Shown here in pieces: positions 10,641 to 20,192 of a stretch of DNA of 64,000 bases. Below the pieces are notes generated by a model. That model was not told the origin of the DNA, searched no databases, and worked only from the letters and a program-made list of their open reading frames with translations. Both the position numbers and the translations under genes were made by a program. Each line of letters begins with the position of its first letter. The stretch's first letter is position 1. Source of the stretch: CAZYQW01 sp964649825 (GTDB lineage Bacteria > Planctomycetota > B15-G4 > JADJEK01); NCBI GenBank assembly GCA_964649825.1, contig CAZYQW010000099.1, positions 1-64,000 of the forward strand, read 5' to 3'.

Positions 10641-11894
10641 ATGCAGAAGGTCCTCATTCCCTTTCCCACCGAGTGGGACCGCCGTCACCTCGAAGGCTGC
10701 CCGCGATGGGCCGAGCGGTTCGACGTCATCTTCGGCGAGCCCGCCGACGAGGACTGCCGCGACGACTTCGACGTCCCGGCCTACGTCGAGCGCGTCGCCG
10801 CCGAGCTCGCCGGGAAGATCGCGGGAGTCTTCAGCTCGAGCGACTACCCGGGCGCGGCCGCCGCCGCCGCGATCGCCGAGCGGCTGGCGCTGCCGGGCCC
10901 GTCCACCGCCGCCGTGCTCGCGGCCGCGCACAAGCTCCGTTGTCGCGAGATCGGGCGGGCCGCGGTCCCCGAGGCGACGCCCCCGTTCGCTCGCGTCGAC
11001 CCGGATCGTCCCGAGTCCCCCTTCTACCCGTGCTTCGTGAAGCCGGCGAAGGGCGCGTTCTCCCGCCTCACCGGACGCGTCGAGAACGGCGACGAGCTCC
11101 GCGCGTTCCTCGCGCGGCCCGCGGTGGAGTCGTTTCGATCGTCCTACCTGCGCATCTTCGACGAGATCCTGCGGGAGTGGTCGGACATCCGCGTGAGCGG
11201 CGGCGACTTCGTGGCGGAAGGTCTGATCGACGGGAGGCTCGTCACGCTCGAGGGCTTCGTCGTCGACGGGCGGATGACCACGCTCGGCATCACCGACTCG
11301 ATCACCGACCCGAGCACGGGGAGCTTCCTGCGGTTCGACTATCCGTCTTCCTTGCCGGACGACGTCCAGGCCCGCGTTCGCGACGTCGCCGAGCGCCTGG
11401 TCGTCGCGATCGGCCTCGAGCGAACGATGTTCAACGTCGAGCTGTTCGTTCGCCCCGACAACGGGAAGATCTCGGTCGTCGAGGTGAATCCGCGCATGTG
11501 CGGCCAGTTCGCCGACCTCTACGAGAAGGTCGACGGACGGAACGGCTACGAGATCGCGCTGGCGCTCGCGGTCGGCGACGTCCCGGTGCTCCCTCGCGGC
11601 GAGGGAAGGTATGCGGCGGCGTCGAGCTTCCCGATGCGCGTGTTCGAGCCGGTCCGCGTCGCGCGGTGTCCGGACGAGGCGCGGGTGCGCGACGCGGAAT
11701 CGAAGCGGCCGGGGACGATGGTCTGGATCGAGTGCGCGCCGGGACAGGTGCTCCTCGACGACGACGCGGTGGAGGACGGCCGCAGCGTCCGCTACGCCGT
11801 CGTGAACGTCGGCGGCGCCGACCTCGACGACGTGGTCCGTGCCAAGGAGACGGTCGAGCACGCGCTCGCGTTCCGCGTCGAGGGGATCGAGTAG
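10641..11894 (+). CDS. ATP-grasp domain protein, carboxylate-amine/thiol ligase type
   Basis: 417 residues from the ATG at 10641 (MQKVLIPFPTEWDRRHLEG), which has GGAG upstream; an upstream ATG at 10593 is possible. The N-terminal half resembles the pre-ATP-grasp Rossmann region (IAGVFSSSDYPGAAAAAAIA). The centre has the ATP-grasp lysine segment YPCFVKPAKGAFS, then DFVAEGLIDGRLVTLEGFV and the metal-binding FNVELF...ISVVEVNPRMCGQFADLY. Such enzymes form acylphosphate intermediates to make peptide- or amide-like bonds. The substrate cannot be told from sequence, and no partner biosynthesis genes lie nearby. Confidence 0.8.
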   Translation: MQKVLIPFPTEWDRRHLEGCPRWAERFDVIFGEPADEDCRDDFDVPAYVERVAAELAGKIAGVFSSSDYPGAAAAAAIAERLALPGPSTAAVLAAAHKLRCREIGRAAVPEATPPFARVDPDRPESPFYPCFVKPAKGAFSRLTGRVENGDELRAFLARPAVESFRSSYLRIFDEILREWSDIRVSGGDFVAEGLIDGRLVTLEGFVVDGRMTTLGITDSITDPSTGSFLRFDYPSSLPDDVQARVRDVAERLVVAIGLERTMFNVELFVRPDNGKISVVEVNPRMCGQFADLYEKVDGRNGYEIALALAVGDVPVLPRGEGRYAAASSFPMRVFEPVRVARCPDEARVRDAESKRPGTMVWIECAPGQVLLDDDAVEDGRSVRYAVVNVGGADLDDVVRAKETVEHALAFRVEGIE

Positions 11895-12043
11895 CGGGGC
11901 TGGCGTCCGCGTCCTTCGCGCCTCCGACGCCATCGTTCGAATTCGTGAGAAACATCCTCGCTGCCGCACCGCTCTCGGCGATGCAACGGACAACCGGTGG
12001 CCGCGGTGGGCAACGGGGACCGCGAGCCCTTGGAGGTTTCTCG

Positions 12044-15000
12044 ATGTCGCATCCTTCATGCATCGGATTGGTGCTCGTCCCGTTCCTCGGGCTCGCCTTC
12101 GCGGTCGGCTCTGCGCCCGCGCAGGACGGATCGACCTGTGTCGCCGAGCCGGTGTGCGGCTCGGCGGCGGACGATGACTACCGGTACCTCGACAACGTCG
12201 AGGGGACGAACATCGATCTCGTGTTCGCTCCGGTGCGTCCCATGGTCCTGGTGGGCGACGACCTGTACGCGGTCAACGCGCACGACAGCACGGTGGTCCA
12301 TTACGACTTGGCGTTGAATGCCGAGTGGTTCTCGACTCCGTGGGGGCCGGTGTCGATCGCCTACTGGGCCGCACAGGACCAGCTTCTCGTCGTCTGCCGT
12401 GGCACGTACGCGCTGGCGCGCCTCGACCGTGCGACGGGAGAGCTCGTCGACCTGCTGTCGCTTCCGGCGGAACCGGCGGACGTCGTGATCGACGACCCGA
12501 CGAGCCGCGCGTTCATCTCGTGCGCGGCCGCGGAGGTCGTGGTCGAGGTCGACCTCGTCATGAACACGATCGCCGCCGAACGACCGGCGAACTGGAAGCA
12601 TCCGTTCTTCCTGAGCCACGACGCGACGACGAACAGCGTGTTCGTGACCCCTCTCTTCTCCGGGAACAACACGACGGTCGACAAAGGGCAAAACGCGTTC
12701 GACCCCGGACCGCGGGGGGTCCTCGACCTCTCGGACCCGTCGGTGATCGACTCGACCGTGGCCGGCGCGGACCTGCCGGACGAGGACGTGTTCCGCATCG
12801 GCCTCTCGAGCGGAACCGTGAACGCCGTCGCGCGCGGGCTGGGGACGATCCTCTTCGCGCACGGCGTGAACCCGATCTCGCGCGAGCTGTGGGTGCTGAA
12901 CACCGACGCGAACAACGTCGAATCGAACGCGGGCGGCGAGCCGGGGATCCGCGGCGCGTTCGCCGAGAACCGCGTCTCGATCCTGCCGCCGGGCGGCCCG
13001 CCGCGCTTCGTCGACGTCGGCGACGACGCCGTCTTCACGGACGGGCCGATCGGGCAGCCGTACGCCCTCGCGTTCGACGATGCCGACGGCGACGCGTGGA
13101 TCTGCGGGATGCTGACGGACAACGTCGCCGAGCTCGATTCGACCGGCGCGCTCGTGCGGCAGTGGAACGTCGGGAGCATCCCCCGTGGTCTCTTGAAGCG
13201 CCCCGGCAAGAACCAGCTCGTCGTCTATTGCTGGGGCTCGAACGAGATCGAGGTCTATCGGCTCGCCCCGGCCGAACCGGAGATCTACGCGACGCTGGAG
13301 CTCGGGTTCGATCCGACGACCGAGAAGCGCAAGCTCGGACGCGCGATCTTCTACGACGGCCGCCGCTCGGGCAACGGGCTCTCGTGCGCGACGTGCCACG
13401 TCGACGGCCGCATGGACTTCCTCGGGTGGGACCTCTCCAACCTCCCGCACGATGACAAGGGCGTGCTCACCACGCAGACGCTGCGGAACATCGAGGCGAC
13501 GCTGCCGTACCACTGGCGCGGCGAGCGGCGCGACCTGGACGCGTTCAACGGTGCCTTCGACGGCTTGCTCGGTGGAACGGAGCTCGACGACGACGAGGGC
13601 GGCGAGCTCGAGCAGTTCAAGGCGTACGTGTTCGGCCTCTTCGACGACGCGAACCCGAACGAGGACGAGGAGCGCGTGCTTCGGTGGGCGGGCTCCGGAC
13701 CGGACCCGATCTGCGGGCAGACGCTCTACTTCGACAAGTGCTCGGTCGGCCCGCGCTCCTGCGCGGGCTGCCACGCGCCGCCGCTCGGCACCACGCACGA
13801 CGTCTTTCGCGACGAAGCCGCCGCGGATCCGCCGGAGCGGGTGCACTTCAAGATCGCCCCGTTCTCGACCGGGGCGTGGCGCAAGCAGCAGCCGGTCGAC
13901 TTCATCACGCTGCAGGACCCCGGCCCGAACCCCGACGACCGCCGCGCGATGCTCGGGTTCGGGTTCTCGGCGAGCGGCATGGCCGACAACTTGATCGACT
14001 TCTTCACCCAAGACAACGTCGCGTTCGATCCGGCGGAGCGCGAGAACGTCGACGCGTTCCTGATCCGCTTCGACACCGGCCTGGCCCCGGCCGTCCATCG
14101 CGCCACGCTGCTCGGTCCCAGCGACCCAGCGACGGCGGAGACGCGCATCGCCACGTACCTCCTCCCGCAGGTCGCCGCACGCAACTGCGACCTCGCGGTC
14201 TTCGGCACGGTGCTCATCGAAGGCGAGCTCGCGCCGCGCGCGCTGCGGTGGTACTTCGATCGAAGCGTCGGGTCGTCCGGGGCGTTCGTCGCCGAGGACT
14301 CGACCGTCCTCCCGCGCGACCTCGCGTTCTTCCGCGATCAGGCCGACGCCGGCCGCCGCAACACGTTCGTCGGGCTGCCCGTCGGGATGGGAAGGCGCTG
14401 GGGCGTCGACTCGGATCGAGACGAACTCCTCAACGTCGATGAGTCGGTTTGGAGCACGGACCCTCACGTCGCGGACCACGACGGCGACGGCTACCCCGAC
14501 GGTCATGAGGTGCAAAACGAAGGCGACCCCGTGGACGCCATGACCGGCTCGATGGACTCGAAGTCACCGCTGCTCACCGGCCCGACGCTGCTCTGGACCA
14601 CTGCGTCGGTGGCGAAGCTGCGGGCCGAGACCGACGAGCCGTGCCGCCTCAGCGTCACGTACTACGACACCGACGTCGGCGTCCCGAATCCGGTGTTCGC
14701 GGTGATCGACTCGGACGTGTTCGAGACGAACCACACGATCCTCCTGCGGGACCTGAAGCCGGGCCGGATCTACGCGGTCTCGATCACCGCGCGCGATCAC
14801 GGCAACCACGCCGCCACCTCGAGCCTCGCGGGCGGCGTCACGACGCGCGCGCACTTCAACCCGGACGGCAGCGTCGTCTCGGACGTGACGGCCGTCGTCG
14901 TCGACACCCAGCCGACCTCGATGCGGATCGTGGTCACCGCTGCGCTCGGATTGAAAGGAGGCGGCCTTGCCACGAACCACGCCGTCGAGCTCGACGTCTA

Positions 15001-15268
15001 TCGCGTGACCACGGCGATCGTGGGCGGGGAGCACGTCAAGACGTACGACCCGGTCGCGTTCGGGCTCCTCGGCTCGACCTCCGCGTCGCCGCCGGGAGTC
15101 TCGTCGCTCGTCCTCGACGTGCCGGGCCTCACCGCCGGTCAACTCGTGTCGATCGGCGTGGCGACCGTGGTCGAGGCCCCCGAAGGGCCGGCGCCGATTC
15201 GGACGACGTGGAGCATGCCGAGCAGCAACCCGGATGCGTTGATCCTCGAGGTCCCGTTCTCGCCGTAG
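12044..15268 (+). CDS. Secreted beta-propeller / di-haem cytochrome protein with Fn3-like tail
   Basis: 1074 residues; the ATG at 12044 follows GGAGG by 8 bp. A signal peptide (CIGLVLVPFLGLAFAVGSAPAQ) exports it. Residues about 40-420 look like a YVTN-type propeller. Two haem c sites follow, CATCH near residue 448 and CAGCH near residue 573, within a di-haem peroxidase/MauG-like region (LGRAIFYDGRRSGNGLSCAT, TLRNIEATLPYHWRG). Then comes a thrombospondin-3-like calcium segment (DSDRDELLNVDESVWSTDP, DHDGDGYPDGHEV). A fibronectin-III-like domain forms the C-terminus. Likely extracytoplasmic electron transfer or oxidation; substrate unknown. No partner genes flank it. Confidence 0.8.
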   Translation: MSHPSCIGLVLVPFLGLAFAVGSAPAQDGSTCVAEPVCGSAADDDYRYLDNVEGTNIDLVFAPVRPMVLVGDDLYAVNAHDSTVVHYDLALNAEWFSTPWGPVSIAYWAAQDQLLVVCRGTYALARLDRATGELVDLLSLPAEPADVVIDDPTSRAFISCAAAEVVVEVDLVMNTIAAERPANWKHPFFLSHDATTNSVFVTPLFSGNNTTVDKGQNAFDPGPRGVLDLSDPSVIDSTVAGADLPDEDVFRIGLSSGTVNAVARGLGTILFAHGVNPISRELWVLNTDANNVESNAGGEPGIRGAFAENRVSILPPGGPPRFVDVGDDAVFTDGPIGQPYALAFDDADGDAWICGMLTDNVAELDSTGALVRQWNVGSIPRGLLKRPGKNQLVVYCWGSNEIEVYRLAPAEPEIYATLELGFDPTTEKRKLGRAIFYDGRRSGNGLSCATCHVDGRMDFLGWDLSNLPHDDKGVLTTQTLRNIEATLPYHWRGERRDLDAFNGAFDGLLGGTELDDDEGGELEQFKAYVFGLFDDANPNEDEERVLRWAGSGPDPICGQTLYFDKCSVGPRSCAGCHAPPLGTTHDVFRDEAAADPPERVHFKIAPFSTGAWRKQQPVDFITLQDPGPNPDDRRAMLGFGFSASGMADNLIDFFTQDNVAFDPAERENVDAFLIRFDTGLAPAVHRATLLGPSDPATAETRIATYLLPQVAARNCDLAVFGTVLIEGELAPRALRWYFDRSVGSSGAFVAEDSTVLPRDLAFFRDQADAGRRNTFVGLPVGMGRRWGVDSDRDELLNVDESVWSTDPHVADHDGDGYPDGHEVQNEGDPVDAMTGSMDSKSPLLTGPTLLWTTASVAKLRAETDEPCRLSVTYYDTDVGVPNPVFAVIDSDVFETNHTILLRDLKPGRIYAVSITARDHGNHAATSSLAGGVTTRAHFNPDGSVVSDVTAVVVDTQPTSMRIVVTAALGLKGGGLATNHAVELDVYRVTTAIVGGEHVKTYDPVAFGLLGSTSASPPGVSSLVLDVPGLTAGQLVSIGVATVVEAPEGPAPIRTTWSMPSSNPDALILEVPFSP

Positions 15269-15275
15269 GAGCGCG

Positions 15276-15878
15276 TCACGCGTCCGGGTCGCGACCGCCG
15301 GTTCCCTTCCGCGCCTTGTCGCACTCCACCGCCAGCGCCGCTCGGGCGCGGTAAAAGAGCGTCCGGCAGGCAGTCGACGACCGCTCGAGCACCGCCGCGA
15401 CCTCTTCGTAGGGGAGCCGCTCGACCATGCGCAGGAAGAGGACGCGCCGATACGGCACGGGCAGCGCGTCGAACGCGGCGGCGAGCACGCGGAACTCGTC
15501 GGCCCAGGCGACGCGCGTCGCGGGATCGGGCGACACGCTCGCGATCTGCTCCGCGTGCGGCGGCAGCGGGATCTCTCGTTGGCGCTTCGCCGCCCCGAAG
15601 AAGCGCCCCTTCTCCCGCACGTTGTTCTCGAGGATCCTGATCAGCCACGCGGTGAACTTCGCGTCGTCCTCTCCATCGAACTCGGAGATGTAGCGAAGCG
15701 CGGAGAGATACGTGCTCTGCAGCACGTCGGAGACGCGGACCCGCGCGCGCAGGTCATGGCCGAGCCGCAGCTCGGCGAGGTCGCGAAGCCGCTCTTCGTT
15801 CCGCTCGAGGAGGCGCGCCAGCGCTTCGCGATCGCCGCGGCGCGCTCGTCTCAGATCGTCCAACGGGATCGCGTCCAC
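15276..15878 (-). CDS. ECF-type RNA polymerase sigma factor
   Basis: 200 residues. Region 2 has VRVSDVLQSTYLSALRYISE (the D-x-x-Q core-binding pattern). Region 4 has LPYEEVAAVLERSSTACRTL, with AFDALPVPYRRVLFLRMVER before it, typical of ECF families in planctomycetes. It starts with GTG at 15878, preceded by GGAGG (GGAGGCACCG). It ends 7 bp from the cytochrome gene stop (convergent). The kinase at 17.3-20.1 kb is the nearest candidate partner but is separated by an opposite-strand gene. Confidence 0.85.
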   Translation of the reverse strand: MDAIPLDDLRRARRGDREALARLLERNEERLRDLAELRLGHDLRARVRVSDVLQSTYLSALRYISEFDGEDDAKFTAWLIRILENNVREKGRFFGAAKRQREIPLPPHAEQIASVSPDPATRVAWADEFRVLAAAFDALPVPYRRVLFLRMVERLPYEEVAAVLERSSTACRTLFYRARAALAVECDKARKGTGGRDPDA

Positions 15879-16095
15879 CGGTGCCTCCGCGGTTATTGTG
15901 CTGGAACCGCCGGCGATGGCGACGCCAATCTTTCATGCTCGCCTGCGCCTTTGGACCGAGGAGGCAGGCGATTCAGGCGAAACATCGGCGGCGCGAATCC
16001 GCTCTCGGGGGCGGGCATTCCGTCGGGACGTTCCGTCGAAGTTTGCCGAGGCCCGCTGAATCCCATTGGACGTTGCGGTCCGTGGAGGTCGATCG

Positions 16096-17283
16096 ATGAG
16101 AAAGGCGCGTTCGAGCTCGACGTCTTGCATGCTCCTCGCCGCGAGCCTCCTCGCGCCGAGCGGCGGCGCGGATCCGCCGGCGGCGTACCTCGAGCTGGGG
16201 ACCGCGACCGGGGAACCGGAGGATCCGATCGTGTGGCACGAGGTGCCGCCGGCCGCGATCTCGCGCGCGGTGATCGGCATCGACGCGCCCGTCGGGGCGT
16301 GGGCCACCCTGCTGATGGAGGCGCACCTCGTCCGGCCTCCGGAGGGCGAGCTGCTCGTGCTCTACGAGGAGCTCATCGGCGACTTCCCGTTCCTCGAGGA
16401 GTCCCCGTCGCAGATCGTCGTGCGGGAGGGGCTGACCGGCAACGCGGTGCTCCACGTGGCGCAGGGGATCTTCGACGTCGCCTTCGCCAAGCCGACCGCG
16501 CAGGGGACCGACGTCCAGGTTCGCCGGTGGTACCAACCGATCATCGACGTGGATGGAGACCTGGACGAGTTCGCTCGCCGCATCTGGTACACGGACGCGA
16601 CCACGTGGATCATCGAGTCGGCCAACGGCATCCTCGGGGTGTGGCGGCCGCTCGTCGCCGACTGCGCGGAGGACGAGTCGGGGAGCGGCAGCGAGTCGTT
16701 CGACCTCGACCTCGCTTCGGTCTGGGAGGCGGGCGTGGACCTCAAGGACGACGCGGGAGCGGCCTTCCTGGCGGAGCCGGGTCGGATGCGCGAGGCGATC
16801 CGCGTCGGTTTGGGATTGAAGCTCCAGGCGCTCGTCGTCACCAGCTCGCTCAACGAGCCCTCCGACTTCACGTTGCCGGAGGATCAGCTCGACACGGGGC
16901 TCGACGGGATCGCGAGCGGCAAGGCCGAGATCGACTTCGGGCTGTCGGAGCCGATCGTGATCCATGTCACGGTCGGTCCCGGCTTCACCGACGTCTACCC
17001 GTGGATCAAGGAACCGGGGCCGTTCGAGGTCTCGGCCAACGCGTCGCACAGCTTCATGACGCACCTGACGCCGACGCTCGAGTCGTCCATCACCGTGATG
17101 ATGAGCGGATCGGGACAGTCGTTCACGTGGCCGCTCGTCTACGACGGGCCCGGGCGCGCGCGCGTCGACGTGCCGATCGACGCTCCGAGCGGCCTCGGCC
17201 ACGTCGTCGCGATCGCCAATCCGTTCGCGCTGCTGGGCGTCGTCATCGGCGAGATGCCGATCGTCATTCATCCGGAGGAGTGA
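16096..17283 (+). CDS. Secreted protein of unknown function
   Basis: 395 residues from the ATG at 16096, with GGAGG 8 bp upstream (an in-frame ATG at 16066 is the alternative). The start RKARSSSTSCMLLAASLLAP is a signal peptide, so it is exported. The rest is acidic and beta-rich with no motif I recognise; it includes a Ser/Gly acidic patch (DESGSGSESFDLDLASVW). Its last 20 bp overlap the 3' end of the convergent kinase gene. Product unknown. Confidence 0.65.
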   Translation: MRKARSSSTSCMLLAASLLAPSGGADPPAAYLELGTATGEPEDPIVWHEVPPAAISRAVIGIDAPVGAWATLLMEAHLVRPPEGELLVLYEELIGDFPFLEESPSQIVVREGLTGNAVLHVAQGIFDVAFAKPTAQGTDVQVRRWYQPIIDVDGDLDEFARRIWYTDATTWIIESANGILGVWRPLVADCAEDESGSGSESFDLDLASVWEAGVDLKDDAGAAFLAEPGRMREAIRVGLGLKLQALVVTSSLNEPSDFTLPEDQLDTGLDGIASGKAEIDFGLSEPIVIHVTVGPGFTDVYPWIKEPGPFEVSANASHSFMTHLTPTLESSITVMMSGSGQSFTWPLVYDGPGRARVDVPIDAPSGLGHVVAIANPFALLGVVIGEMPIVIHPEE

Positions 17284-20089
17284 CGTCCGCCGGAGTCGTG
17301 GCGCGCGGGCCCGCCTCGGGGTCCAGACGGGCCTCGAACGCGGCGACCTGTGCCGCCCACGTCGCGTTCCCGGCCCAGCCGAGCCGGTCGCCGAGGGCCC
17401 GGAGCGGCGCGAGGCCCGCCCGGAGCGCGAACGTGTCCTCGTCGAGGGAAGCGAGGCACGCGGCGTGGTACCGCGCCTCGAGCTCCTGGGCCGGAGTCAT
17501 CGGCCGCCTGCCGCGCGCGTTCTCGTCGAACAGCTCGCCCACCGTCCCGCGGGCGAGCCGCAGACGCTCGCGCGTCTCGGAGTCGAGCCTGCCGTTCCGG
17601 CGGAGCGCGGCATCGATGAAGACGCGGACGTACTTCACGAGCCGGAGGCGGGCGTGAATCGCGTCGCGGGACGCACGCACGGCGTCGCGAAGGTGAGCGT
17701 ACGCCTCCCCGTTGGCTCGCACACGGTCCGGCCCGCTCGCGCGGCCCGCTTCCCAGAACGACACCTCGGCCAACGCGGTGCTGGCATTCGCGCGCGCGCT
17801 CTCGAGCCGCGAACCGGCGAGCAGCCGCTCCGCCCGCGCGCGCATGTCGGCGCGAAGCTCCGTCATTCGACGCTCCAGGTCGTCGCCCGCGGCGGGCCCT
17901 TCGCGCGACTCCCTTTCGTCTCGTTCCCGCTGAAGGCGAACGTGGTCGTTGGCGGCGCAGATGAGCCGCAGCCCCTCGGCTTCGTCCCGCATCGCCTTCC
18001 ATCGTCCGCGCCGGGCGAGATCGTCCAGCCGCGCCATCGCGTCATCGATGCGACCCTGTTGGAGCGCCCATCGGGCGACGAAGAGTCGAAACGAGTCGTC
18101 ACCCGCCGCGATCGGCGTCCACTCCTCGACCTTCGCCTCGACGGCTGCGACGTCGTTCCGGAACGTCAGGATCGTGAGGAGGTTCACGTGGTCCCACGTC
18201 GAGCGATCGGCGGGAGGGATGCGCTCGTACGCCGCCTCCGCCGCGTCGAGGTCCCCGCTCGCGAGGTGGATCTGCACGCGGTGCCGCTCGACGATCGGGT
18301 CGTGACGACGGTGCCGCGGCAACGCCTCGAGCGCGGCCAACGCGAGCTCCGGCTCGTCCTCGTCGAGGTACTGGTACGCGCGGGCGAGCTGGACGTGGAA
18401 GTCGTCGGGGAACGCACCGGCGAGGGCGAGCTCATCCCGCCGCGTCGCGAGGTCGCTGCCGACCAGGCGCAGCACGACGAAGGTGAGAGCGTGATCCAGG
18501 GGGGACTCGGCCGCGATCGCGCGCGGGACGTCGACGGGGCGATCGAGCAGCGCGCGAAGCGCGGCGCTGGCGCGCGTCGAGCCGAAGCGACGTTCGAACC
18601 GTTCCAGGCCGTCGCGCGTGGCGGCATCTCCGTCGAGCTGGAGACGGGCGAAGACGAGAGCGATCGCCGCGCGACGAGGCTCGACGGCGAGTGAGCTCGT
18701 CTCGATCTCGACGGAGCGCACGAGCCGCGCGAGGGAACCGAACCCGTGGACTTCGCCGCGGCTCATGAGGAGATCGATCAGCGCTTCGACGGCGCGGCGC
18801 GCGTCGAGCTCGTCGCGGAGGGTCGCGACCACCGCCGACCGCGGCGACGATGCCTCGAGCATCGAGAGCCTCTCGCCGGCCGCGTCGAGGTCCCGGCGCT
18901 CGAAGTCGGCCATCACGGCCGCGGCGCCGTCGCGGAGCAGCCGCGCGTTCTGCCGCGACCGGCGCGTCGCGTCCGCGGCCAACGCCGCCGCGACCACGAG
19001 GAGCGCGCCGATCGTCGCGCTGGCGCGACGATGACGAACGACGCGCCGGCCGGCGCGCGTGACCGGACCGATCCGCCGCGCCCGCACGGGTTCGTTCCTC
19101 ATGTAGCGTTCGAGGTCGTCCGCGAGCTCGGCCGCGGTCGCGTAACGACGGCCCGGGTCGTGCTCGATCGCGCGCTGGACCACCGCCTCGAGGTCACGGT
19201 CGGCGCGCGCGAGGCCGAGGGAGGGCGGCTCTTCCGTCAGGATCTGCCGGACCACTGCCTCGGTCTCCTCGGCGTCACGCAGCCGGCGGCCGGTGAGCAG
19301 CTCGAACAGCGTGGCGCCGAGCGCGAAGACGTCGATGCGGGCGTCGAGTCGACCGTGCGCGCCGCGGACCTGCTCCGGCGCGACGTAGGCGAGCGTGCCG
19401 ACGATCGCGTCCTGCCCCGACGTGGTGTGCGACGTCGGCTCGCGCGCGAGCCCGAAGTCGACGAGGTACGGCACGTCCCCGTCGAGGATGACGTTGGCCG
19501 GCTTCACGTCGCGGTGGAGGACGCCGCACGCGTGCGCCTCCTGGAGGGCGCGCGCGATGGCGGCGCCGATCCGCGCCGCCTCTCGCGCGGGCAGTCGACC
19601 GACGCGTGCATCGTCGAGGCTCGGGCCGCCGAGCCACTTCATCGCGACGTACACGTGGCCCCGCTCCTCGCCGACCGCGATGATCGGGACGATGTTCGCG
19701 TGATCGATGCCGCTGACGAGCGTCGCCTCGCGCTCCAGGCGGGCGCGCGCCCGGCGGTCGCCGAGCCGGTCGGGGCGCAGCACCTTCAGCGCGACCGGAC
19801 GCCGGAGACCGTCCTGCTCGGCCAGGTAGACCCGGCCCATGCCACCCTCGCCCAGGAGCCCCTTCAGCGTGAACGGCCCGAGGCGTCGCAGATCCGCCGG
19901 ATCGCCGGGATCGGGCGGGTCGAGGCGGCTCACGGCGAGCGGATCGTGGTCGAGGATCTCACGGACGCGGGCGACGAGGTCGGGACGGTCCGCGCACAAC
20001 GTCTCCAGGTCCGGCTCCTCGCCCCGATCGAGCGCTTCGTACCAACGCTCGAGCAGGCGCAGCACGTGATCCTCTTGCTCGACGCTCAT
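17264..20089 (-). CDS. Membrane Ser/Thr protein kinase with TPR-like tail
   Basis: 941 residues from the ATG at 20089, with GGAGG about 10 bp upstream. A short N-terminal helical segment (CADRPDLVARVREILD) precedes the kinase (from residue ~73): LGEGGMGRVYLAE, VALKVLR, LHRDVKPANVILD, VDFGLARE, GTLAYVAPEQVRG. A membrane helix (SATIGALLVVAAALAA) lies near residue 360. The remaining ~560 residues are Ala/Arg-rich helical repeats of TPR type (PELALAALEALPRHRRHDPI, SGDLDAAEAAYERIPPADRS), presumably extracytoplasmic sensors or scaffolds. Possible partner of the ECF sigma factor at 15.3 kb. Confidence 0.85.
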   Translation of the reverse strand: MSVEQEDHVLRLLERWYEALDRGEEPDLETLCADRPDLVARVREILDHDPLAVSRLDPPDPGDPADLRRLGPFTLKGLLGEGGMGRVYLAEQDGLRRPVALKVLRPDRLGDRRARARLEREATLVSGIDHANIVPIIAVGEERGHVYVAMKWLGGPSLDDARVGRLPAREAARIGAAIARALQEAHACGVLHRDVKPANVILDGDVPYLVDFGLAREPTSHTTSGQDAIVGTLAYVAPEQVRGAHGRLDARIDVFALGATLFELLTGRRLRDAEETEAVVRQILTEEPPSLGLARADRDLEAVVQRAIEHDPGRRYATAAELADDLERYMRNEPVRARRIGPVTRAGRRVVRHRRASATIGALLVVAAALAADATRRSRQNARLLRDGAAAVMADFERRDLDAAGERLSMLEASSPRSAVVATLRDELDARRAVEALIDLLMSRGEVHGFGSLARLVRSVEIETSSLAVEPRRAAIALVFARLQLDGDAATRDGLERFERRFGSTRASAALRALLDRPVDVPRAIAAESPLDHALTFVVLRLVGSDLATRRDELALAGAFPDDFHVQLARAYQYLDEDEPELALAALEALPRHRRHDPIVERHRVQIHLASGDLDAAEAAYERIPPADRSTWDHVNLLTILTFRNDVAAVEAKVEEWTPIAAGDDSFRLFVARWALQQGRIDDAMARLDDLARRGRWKAMRDEAEGLRLICAANDHVRLQRERDERESREGPAAGDDLERRMTELRADMRARAERLLAGSRLESARANASTALAEVSFWEAGRASGPDRVRANGEAYAHLRDAVRASRDAIHARLRLVKYVRVFIDAALRRNGRLDSETRERLRLARGTVGELFDENARGRRPMTPAQELEARYHAACLASLDEDTFALRAGLAPLRALGDRLGWAGNATWAAQVAAFEARLDPEAGPRATTPADVTPPDE

Positions 20090-20192
20090 CGTGCGCGATC
20101 CTCCGTCGCGAACCGGTCGAACGGCATGGTAGGGCCCGCGCGAGAATAACCTTCCACGACCCACGGGGACGGCCGCCCCGCGGAGCGCCCGC

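Noticed and set aside
10508..12043. In-frame N-terminal extension of the di-haem protein
   Set aside because: It overlaps the ATP-grasp gene in another frame and is low-complexity Arg/Pro. The signal peptide begins at 12044 behind a good ribosome site.
12056..14515. Long minus-strand open frame opposite the di-haem protein
   Set aside because: No motifs; the plus strand has a signal peptide and two CxxCH sites.
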